From CAYFUF01 sp964394795 (GTDB lineage Bacteria; Bacillota; Clostridia; Tissierellales; Peptoniphilaceae), in assembly GCA_964394795.1 (NCBI GenBank), contig CAYMYX010000006.1:1-64000 (forward strand): a stretch of DNA of 64,000 nt. Direction: 5' to 3'. The translations under genes were made by a program, and so were the position numbers. Every line of letters starts with the position of its first letter. Within the stretch, counting starts at the first letter, position 1. A model generated the notes under the pieces. It was not told where the DNA came from, made no database searches, and worked only from the letters and a program-made list of their open reading frames with translations. Shown in pieces: positions 59,194 through 64,000 of this stretch.

Positions 59194-59410
59194 GCAAGAT
59201 TCGATGATGTTTCGATTAATTCAGATATCAGAAACATCAATAAGACTAAGTGATGAGTTTAAAGAACAAAATTTCCATGTCCCTTGGTTTGCAATTAAAG
59301 GTTTAAGAAATCGGATAGTACACGATTATGGTAATGTAGACTTAACTATAACATATCAAACCATAATTAGAGATATCCCAGAAGTAAGCAAATCTTTAAA
59401 AGCATTATAA
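58994..59410 (+). pseudogene. HEPN toxin gene, disrupted or misassembled
   Basis: Residues 1-15 (MDNIKNDSYYLKRII) are visible before the gap. The C-terminal part (LLQDSMMFRLIQIS through RNRIVHDYG, with the RX4HXY RNase motif) is read in a different frame after the gap. In intact relatives some 20-25 residues lie between these two parts. Right of the gap the N-terminal codons are present again but run straight into the C-terminal codons in the wrong frame. It is either an internal deletion or an assembly fault. An intact copy hidden in the gap cannot be excluded. Confidence 0.7.
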
Positions 59411-59502
59411 TATTTTTCAGCATAAGCGACTTCTAAAAGGGGATAGCTAAAAATTTTAACTGATAAACTCAGAATTTCCAGAACAAAAAAAGTTGGGAAA
59501 AC

Positions 59503-60057
59503 ATGAAAATAATCCTAGGCGCCGGACAAACCACCCAAGAAGGCTGGCTCAGTTTACAAGAAACTGACCTAGAACTGACCAACAAAAATGACTTCAAAAA
59601 GTACGCCCAAAACAACACCGTAGATGCCTTCCTCAGCGAGCATGTATTCGAACACCTCACCCTCGAAGAGGGCCATGCCGCCGCCCAAAACATCTTCAAC
59701 GCCCTAAAACCCGGTGGCTATATCCGAATCGCCGTCCCCGACAAAAACTTCAGAAATGAAGAATACCAGAATACCGTCCAAGTCGGCGGCCCTGGGCCCA
59801 AAGACCACCCAGCAGCAAACCACAAGATCGTATATGACTATAAAACGCTATCCGATTTATTTGAGCAGCATGGATTCGAAGTTCACCTATTAGAATATTT
59901 CGACGAAGAAGGGTAATTCCATTACATTTACTGGAATCCAGAGGATGGTAAAATAGGGCGATCCTATCGTTATGACACGAGAAATTATGGGAATATTATT
60001 GGATTTCCATCGCTAATTTTGGATGCGCACAAGCCTGTAATTATTAAGCCAGAATAG
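59503..60057 (+). pseudogene. Class I SAM methyltransferase-like gene with in-frame stop
   Basis: The 5' part encodes 137 residues with KIILGAGQTTQEGWLSLQ, AFLSEHVFEHLTLEEG and LKPGGYIRIAVPD, typical of small SAM-dependent methyltransferases. The frame ends at TAA (59914-59916). It then continues open in the same frame for 46 more codons (FHYIYWNPEDGKIGRSYRYD and on) to TAG at 60055. This continuation looks like real protein. A single CAA-to-TAA change or a sequencing error would explain it. AT-rich flanks lie on both sides. Confidence 0.75.
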
Positions 60058-60100
60058 GCAAACTAGCGTTTGTTAGAACATATAACCTATCGACAAAAAT

Positions 60101-60137
60101 AACCAGAGACACCCAAATTTCAAGTGTCTCTGGTTTT
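60101..60137. terminator. Bidirectional terminator
   Basis: AACCAGAGACAC (60101-60112) and GTGTCTCTGGTT (60124-60135) form a perfect 12-bp stem, with A-rich sequence before it and T after it. It lies between the converging methyltransferase and SDR genes. Confidence 0.88.
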
Positions 60138-60219
60138 AATTTACAGCAAAATCCATTACCACCAACGTACTAGCAAATGGTCAGTCATACATCTAAATTC
60201 TTATTAAATCGCCAACTAG

Positions 60220-61020
60220 TTAAAAACTTCTTGACCCAGCTGCCCTAAACTGAGCAACAGTGGGTGCATGAGAATTCAAGCCACCATCACAATTGATAAT
60301 TTGACCGGTTACATAACCACTTTCATCAGAAGCCAAGTAGGCAGCCATATATGCGATATCCTCTGGATTTCCATACCGATTGACAAGAATATTATCCAAG
60401 AAGATTTCCTTTAGTAGGTCGGGAACAAAAGCATCATTTTGCGGCGTGACAATGAGACCTGGGCGAATACAGTTGCAACGAATATTTTCTTTTCCATATT
60501 GAACAGCAGTGGATTGAGTTAGTAAGTTTACACCAGCCTTTGCCGCAGCATATGCTGCAGCACCGAGGTCTCCAGCTACAGAGGCCATAGACCCTATATT
60601 AACAATAGAGCCTCCACCATTCGCTCTCATATATGGAATGGCTGCTTTGGTCGCGAGGAAAGTACTCTTTAAATCACTATCAAAAACATCGTCCCACATC
60701 TCCACCGTTAGTTCTTCAATGGTGCCGTCAGGAAGGCTAACATTAGCCGCATTATTTACTAGAATGTCGAGTTTTCCATAGTGACGAACGGTTTCGTTTA
60801 CTAGATTTTCAAGAGATCCAACTTCTGTAACATCGCTGCGGATATAAAAAGTCTCGCCACCTGCATCTTCAATCTCTTTTACAATACGATGGCCATTCTC
60901 TTCACGTCGACCCGTAATAACAACCTTAGCACCTAGTTCTGCAAAAACTTTTGCGATACCTAATCCAATACCGCTGGTAGACCCTGTAACAATAGCTATT
61001 TTTTCATTTAGTCTAGTCAT
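60220..61020 (-). CDS. Short-chain dehydrogenase/reductase
   Basis: This 266-residue oxidoreductase has the nucleotide-binding motif IVTGSTSGIGLGIAK, the NNAANV motif, the catalytic Ser in VNIGSMASVAG and YAAAKAG (YxxxK), and the C-terminal GYVTGQIINCDGG. ITGRRE after the second strand suggests NADP(H). The substrate is unknown. It is divergent from a broken TetR-type regulator 64 bases away that probably once controlled it. Confidence 0.92.
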   Translation of the reverse strand: MTRLNEKIAIVTGSTSGIGLGIAKVFAELGAKVVITGRREENGHRIVKEIEDAGGETFYIRSDVTEVGSLENLVNETVRHYGKLDILVNNAANVSLPDGTIEELTVEMWDDVFDSDLKSTFLATKAAIPYMRANGGGSIVNIGSMASVAGDLGAAAYAAAKAGVNLLTQSTAVQYGKENIRCNCIRPGLIVTPQNDAFVPDLLKEIFLDNILVNRYGNPEDIAYMAAYLASDESGYVTGQIINCDGGLNSHAPTVAQFRAAGSRSF

Positions 61021-61084
61021 ATTACCCTCCTATTTTAGTGCTATAATTATCTTAATTTACTAGGTAAACGTTATCAATTATCAA
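61021..61084. promoter_or_regulatory. Divergent promoter region with possible TetR operator
   Basis: The 64-base space between the SDR and TetR genes contains the palindrome TTTACTAGGTAAA (61056-61068), a candidate operator, and AGGAGG for the SDR gene. Promoter elements are not clear. Confidence 0.4.
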
Positions 61085-61725
61085 ATGATCTCTGAATGTC
61101 CAAAAGTGGACAGGATAGATAAAATTGTCCGAAAGGTAACCACGATGCAAAACCGCGCTTACAATGCATATTGCAATGCTTTTTTAAACCTGCTGCAATA
61201 TCAGGATTATAACGATTTTTCTGTCACCGATATCGTTGCTAAGCAGGATATGGAAGAAGTGGTTTCTATGGTTATTTCCATAGCAAGAATAATCTTAGGG
61301 ACCACATTGTTAACAGAGAGGTTTCTTTATACACCGACGTACTTTCTGAAAGTTTAAGTGCCCACATTAGAGATAAAAGAGATAATTTAGGTGATATCTT
61401 AATAGACGCTCTAACCCATGTATACCATTCGAGACTATTCTATAAAGCCTTACTATCTGGGAAATTCCCTAATTGCAACGCCGATTGCTTTGTGCAAAAA
61501 GTAATCGACTTGTTTAATAAGCAAGATAAGTATGAACCCATCTTTCTAAGCAAAGAAATTGACAAGGAGTTTTTCTATTTTATCTCGGCCCATCATTTTT
61601 TCGAGTATATTCAGTTTTAGGAGAGCAAGGGATTCGATTATCCCCTGGACAAATTAGCAGAACAAATCTTGTATTATCTCGATGAGACAGGGAACCACTC
61701 TCTACTAAAATTGAAAGAAGAATGA
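61085..61725 (+). pseudogene. TetR-family regulator, broken by a frameshift and a stop
   Basis: The first 53 codons give a TetR N terminus (NAYCNAFLNLLQYQDYNDFS, VTDIVAK). After AAG at 61241-61243 one base is missing; the next frame continues AGYGRSGFYGYFHSKNNL, the recognition helix. That frame runs on through the ligand domain to TAG at 61618-61620, and another open stretch ends at TGA 61723-61725. An uninterrupted gene would encode about 213 residues. Two separate faults suggest real decay more than a single sequencing error. Confidence 0.8.
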
Positions 61726-61791
61726 TCTCAAATTCTTGAGATAGAAGTATAGGAAATAGGACCTTAAATTTTTACCCCCCAAGGAGACCCC

Positions 61792-62733
61792 GTGAAACGA
61801 CGACGCCGACTCAATAAACTGAAATTCTTCATCTTCCTAATCTCCATGGTTGCCATGGTTGTTACCATCTTTCTACTCGTGAAGCCATCTGCGCTTAACG
61901 ACACTTTTGAGGCAGCCATGGGCCATCCATCCGACCCATCAACCTCCACCTACTCCGGGAAATCGCTTTTGGTAACAGACAGGGAAACAAACGAAGTCTA
62001 CACCTACAACCAAGGAACGGAAATCCTTCCGCCCGCAAGCTTAACGAAATTGTATGTCATTGACTATGCCATGAGTCTATGCGAACTGGAAGAGGAAGTC
62101 ATGGTAGACGCTGAGGCAATGGGGTTGGTGAAGCCGTACTCGTCCATGGCCAGTATTCAAAATAAGGTGTACACCGTGGAGAATCTCGTCGCGGGCATGC
62201 TCGTCCCATCCGGCAACGATGCCGCCTATGCGCTAGCTAGCTATGTGGGTGGGAAACTCAATAACCGTGCGGCCACGGCTGAAGAAAGAATTCGCAGTTT
62301 TCTGGAGGGGCTAAACAGTTACCTGAAAAGAAATGGATTCACCGATACGGTAATTTACGATCCCAGCGGCTATGATTATGAGACGAGAACTTCGGTAGCC
62401 GATTTGAAGAGAGTAACGGATCATTTGCTGGAGTCCCAGTGGTTCAGGGATACAGTATCTCAACATACTTATACTGCCTATCTGCCGGATGGCTCTTTTC
62501 ATGAATGGGAAAACACGAATGAATTTCTTGATCCGGAGTCGCCGTATTACAACATCAATGTTAAGGGAGTGAAGACGGGGTCATTGGAATATGACTATCA
62601 TCTGGTGGTGTTGTATCAGCAGCATGGTAAGGAGTATCTTATTATTAGTTTGGGGTCGGCATCGGATGAATTGAGGAATGAGGATGTGACCTTTGTATTG
62701 CGGACGATAGATAGGGAAGAGGGGTTTAAATGA
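61792..62733 (+). CDS. D-alanyl-D-alanine carboxypeptidase (DacF/PBP5 type)
   Basis: This serine peptidase trims the pentapeptide of peptidoglycan. The 313-residue protein starts at GTG after AAGGAG, with an N-terminal basic segment and one membrane helix (residues 10-30). The penicillin-binding motifs are ASLTK (SxxK), PSGNDAA (SxN) and VKTGS (KTG), in the right order and spacing. No C-terminal amphipathic anchor is visible, so the N-terminal helix is the membrane anchor. Confidence 0.93.
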   Translation: MKRRRRLNKLKFFIFLISMVAMVVTIFLLVKPSALNDTFEAAMGHPSDPSTSTYSGKSLLVTDRETNEVYTYNQGTEILPPASLTKLYVIDYAMSLCELEEEVMVDAEAMGLVKPYSSMASIQNKVYTVENLVAGMLVPSGNDAAYALASYVGGKLNNRAATAEERIRSFLEGLNSYLKRNGFTDTVIYDPSGYDYETRTSVADLKRVTDHLLESQWFRDTVSQHTYTAYLPDGSFHEWENTNEFLDPESPYYNINVKGVKTGSLEYDYHLVVLYQQHGKEYLIISLGSASDELRNEDVTFVLRTIDREEGFK

Positions 62734-62896
62734 GAGTCTTCGATTAACTCGATTTATAGCATAGATAGGAAGACTATAAAAAATGTCACCCCTGGGTCAC
62801 TTCATCGAGAGGTGCGGGGAGTCCTGTTATTTATATTTTACCTTATAGATAGGAATTGACAAAAGTTATTTTGAACTACCTAGTAAAGGAGTAGAT

Positions 62897-64000
62897 ATGT
62901 CAGATATACGAATTTGGACGGAAACCTACATGAAACTAGCAGATGGTTTGCTGCAATACAAGGATAACCGGAAAGAGTTAATTCACATTATTGAAGAGAG
63001 CTTTAGTGAAGTTGATGTCCCACTCCCAACACTAGATATAGATCAAGACAACATACGTGACATCGACCCCTTTACTGTATTTGGTTTATTTAACAGAGGG
63101 ATTAAGGAAGATTCGATTAATAGAACAATTGATTCGTAGGTTGAATGTTAAAGCTGAAACTCCGAAGAGTTTCAGAGGCGTGCCAACGGTTATGAATTTA
63201 GCTGCTGGATTCTATTCTTTAGATCGTGGTTCTCAGGACATTCAAAACCTATGGGATTTATTTACAGTTGCTATAAATCTTGCTGATGAAAACAGTGAAA
63301 CGGATGAGCAATTATTCATTAAGTACTTTGACCTTTGTATGAATCAAAAGCGCATTAAATGGAATCTGACAGTTGGTTTAAATTGGATTCGGCCATATTT
63401 CTATATCAATTTAGATTCTAGAAACAGATGGGCTTTCTCAAATCCTGAGGAAGATCCCAATTTTGTTACCGATGAAGTTGCTAGGGTGATTATTGATATG
63501 GCGGATTCACCGCCAAATGGGCGAGAATATCTAGATATTTGTTATTTAACAAAAACAGAATTAATAAAATCAGGAAAGTATGAGAGTTTTCCAGAGCTAT
63601 CATATGAGGCTTGGGTTTTTGCAGAAAGAATTAATATCATTAATGATGGTGAAGAGGATGCAAATACAGGCGATAACGATGAAAAGAATAATCCAAAGAA
63701 AACTAGGTATTGGAGCTTTTCACCTGTCGCTTCAACCAAGAAGTGGGATGATTTCGTGGCAGAAGGAATTATGGCCCTTGGTAACGGATATCTCGGGAAT
63801 TTAACGCAGTATAACTCAAAAGAGGAGATTCGCAAAATTGTCCAAGAAAAAAATGAATCTAACCGTAGTTTAAAAATGATGTTCATGCTTTATGGCAGTT
63901 TGCTAATGAGATGAATGAAGGCGATATTGTTTTTGCAAAGAGAGGTCGTTCTGAAATTCTTGGCAGAGGAATTGTAAGGTCTAGTTATCGTTATGAAATG
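62897..64000 (+). pseudogene. McrB-like restriction protein, N-terminal part with frameshifts, incomplete at window end
   Basis: The sequence in three successive frames resembles the N-terminal region of McrB-type AAA+ restriction proteins. The first frame from 62897 (AAAGGAG upstream) contains IDPFTVFGLFNRGI. The frame changes near 63119-63125 and continues LIRRLNVKAETP, GVPTVMNLAAGFYSLD, NLTVGLNWIRPYFYINLDSR and RYWSFSPVASTKKWDDF, the last resembling an EVE-like domain. A missing A in the A5 run at 63872-63876 shifts the frame again to FANEMNEGDIVFAKRGRSEI. The ATPase part would lie beyond the window. Confidence 0.7.

Noticed and set aside
58356..62896. Insertion sequence or prophage as the cause of gene decay
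   Set aside because: No transposase, integrase, terminal inverted repeats or target duplications were found in this stretch.

Overview
The window is the replication-origin region of an anaerobic Gram-positive chromosome (Bacillota). The evidence is the conserved order gyrA-gyrB-recF-yaaA-dnaN-dnaA / oriC / rpmH-rnpA-yidD-yidC-jag-mnmE-mnmG-rsmG, a soj/spo0J (parA/parB) locus with its own parS cluster, lipoproteins with Gram-positive signal peptides, a SigB/SigF-type partner-switch operon, and strong AGGAGG ribosome binding sites. Energy genes point to anaerobic, sodium-based metabolism: a hybrid-cluster protein, a Na+-pumping oxaloacetate decarboxylase, Nqr subunits without NqrA, fumarate-reductase-like lipoproteins and a thioredoxin reductase lacking the usual NADPH motifs. 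A clostridial or Tissierellia-like anaerobe fits, but the genus cannot be fixed from sequence alone.

Layout. 0.2-8.5 kb (minus strand): nqrBCDEF between two lipoproteins that join a covalent-FMN domain to a fumarate-reductase flavoprotein domain. 8.8-12.2 kb: oxaloacetate decarboxylase (biotin carrier, gamma, beta, alpha). 12.5-16.3 kb: hcp, a two-NUDIX fusion, a sigma factor. 16.3-25.6 kb: rsbW, rsbV, gyrA, gyrB (with an assembly gap), recF, yaaA, dnaN, dnaA. 25.6-26.1 kb: oriC. 26.1-39.8 kb (plus strand): rpmH to rsmG, four parS-like sites, cinA-parA-parB, a cyclodeaminase-like gene, a DUF4446 gene, a lipid kinase and pta. 40-46 kb: an FMN lipoprotein, pncB, an RNA methylase, a HAD fragment, a degenerate nucleoside-hydrolase-like protein, a trxA/trxB pair and a G5 lipoprotein. 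46.4-54.7 kb: an ABC exporter, a nuclease-helicase and rlmCD. 54.7-64 kb: an accessory region with a 53-bp phased inverted-repeat array, a PD-(D/E)XK nuclease-like gene, a DUF1801 gene, cardiolipin synthase, an HTH-MNT/HEPN toxin-antitoxin, several broken genes and the start of a disrupted McrB-like gene.

How the parts may work together. Electrons from NADH would enter NqrF, cross the membrane through NqrB-E and reach extracytoplasmic flavins (NqrC, then FMN lipoproteins), which could reduce fumarate or other enoates while Na+ is exported. Oxaloacetate decarboxylase adds to the same Na+ gradient. Because nqrA, the quinone-associated subunit, is absent from the operon, a quinone-free Na+-pumping NADH:enoate reductase is the most interesting system here. 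The second is a ParB/parS pair in which both the site and the usual parS-contacting motif differ from consensus. The third is the 53-bp array beside the nuclease-like gene.

Limits. Four runs of 100 N (19566-19665, 43097-43196, 54824-54923, 59039-59138) are assembly gaps of nominal length. They cut gyrB, a HAD phosphatase, the region next to the repeat array, and a HEPN gene. Frameshifts and stops in the last 5 kb may be real decay or sequencing error.
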